Position numbers and translations under genes: made by a program. Of a stretch of 5,034 nucleotides of DNA, positions 4,898 through 5,034 are shown piece by piece. The DNA lies in the NCBI GenBank assembly GCA_009885185.1, contig VFLF01000851.1, positions 1 through 5,034 on the forward strand, written 5' to 3'. Origin of the DNA: Nitrosomonadales bacterium (lineage in GTDB: Bacteria > Pseudomonadota > Gammaproteobacteria > Burkholderiales > SG8-41). Every line of letters begins with the position of its first letter. Positions within the stretch are counted from its first letter, which is position 1. Under the pieces are notes generated by a model. The model did no database searches, had not been told where the DNA came from, and worked only from the letters and a program-made list of their open reading frames with translations.

Positions 4898-5034
4898 CTA
4901 CGCGCCGCACAGTTTGCGCCGCGCTTCCAGGTATTCTTTCTCCAGTCGATCCACCAGTTCGGCCACGCGCGGCACGTCATCGATGTTACCCACGCCCTGC
5001 CCCGCGCCCCAGATTTCCGTCCAGGTTTTCGGAC
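4898..5034 (-). CDS. Nitronate monooxygenase, C-terminal end (partial, continues past window)
   Basis: FMN-dependent flavoenzyme of the 2-nitropropane dioxygenase family, which oxidises alkyl nitronates such as propionate-3-nitronate to the aldehyde or oxo acid and nitrite. Only the last 44 codons are in the window, ending in TAG at 4898-4900. They contain 'TWTEIWGAGQGVGNIDDVP' followed by 'VAELVDRLEKEYLEAR', the hallmark C-terminal stretch of this family (a W-AGQG-IDD-P pattern, then an amphipathic helix). Flavin- and substrate-binding parts lie outside. Related FMN enzymes such as FabK-type enoyl reductases share the fold but usually not this exact tail, so the call is likely but not proven. 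Confidence 0.75.
   Translation of the reverse strand, partial: PKTWTEIWGAGQGVGNIDDVPRVAELVDRLEKEYLEARRKLCGA

Overview
The window reads as a piece of a proteobacterial chromosome, most likely beta- or gammaproteobacterial. The reasons are moderate-to-high GC genes, a DMT/EamA transporter with a characteristic His-rich tail, a Gfo/Idh/MocA oxidoreductase next to a nitronate monooxygenase, and a paired-hairpin intergenic repeat of a kind common in those classes. Genus cannot be fixed from this sequence.

Layout, left to right. (1) 1-807, plus strand: the C-terminal part of an EamA-type transporter whose beginning lies outside the window. (2) 808-1505: no intact gene. It holds a small hairpin just after the transporter stop, a patch of mixed inverted repeats at about 879-962, a probable decayed tyrosine-recombinase C-terminus (1235-1348) and the left copy of a roughly 72-bp imperfect direct repeat (1319-1390). 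(3) 1506-3314, minus strand: a complete hipB-hipA type II toxin-antitoxin operon. hipB is upstream, the two genes are 3 nt apart, and an AT-rich operator/promoter region (3310-3420) lies in front. (4) 3421-3746: a doubtful 27-codon ORF, a minus-strand terminator-like hairpin, the right copy of the direct repeat (3540-3610), and a tRNA 3' end (T arm, acceptor strand, CCA; 3671-3698) without the rest of the tRNA. (5) 3747-4742, minus strand: a complete Gfo/Idh/MocA-family NAD(P)-dependent oxidoreductase. (6) 4797-4875: a bipartite inverted repeat. (7) 4898-5034, minus strand: the C-terminus of a nitronate monooxygenase that continues past the window edge.

Interpretation. The centre (about 1.2-3.7 kb) looks like the scar of an integrative element at a tRNA 3' end. 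Integrase-like debris, repeated arm-site-like sequences on both sides and a tRNA 3' fragment enclose an apparently intact hipBA module. The kinase motifs of HipA and the HTH of HipB are all present. The tRNA fragment also forms, on the opposite strand, an 11-bp hairpin followed by eight U residues 53 bp past the oxidoreductase stop, so it appears to serve as that gene's intrinsic terminator. No wholly new multi-gene system is visible. The most unusual points are this tRNA-derived terminator, the repeat-bounded hipBA cassette, the operator overlapping the hipB start codon, and the long Ser/Gln/Lys-containing C-terminal extension of HipB.
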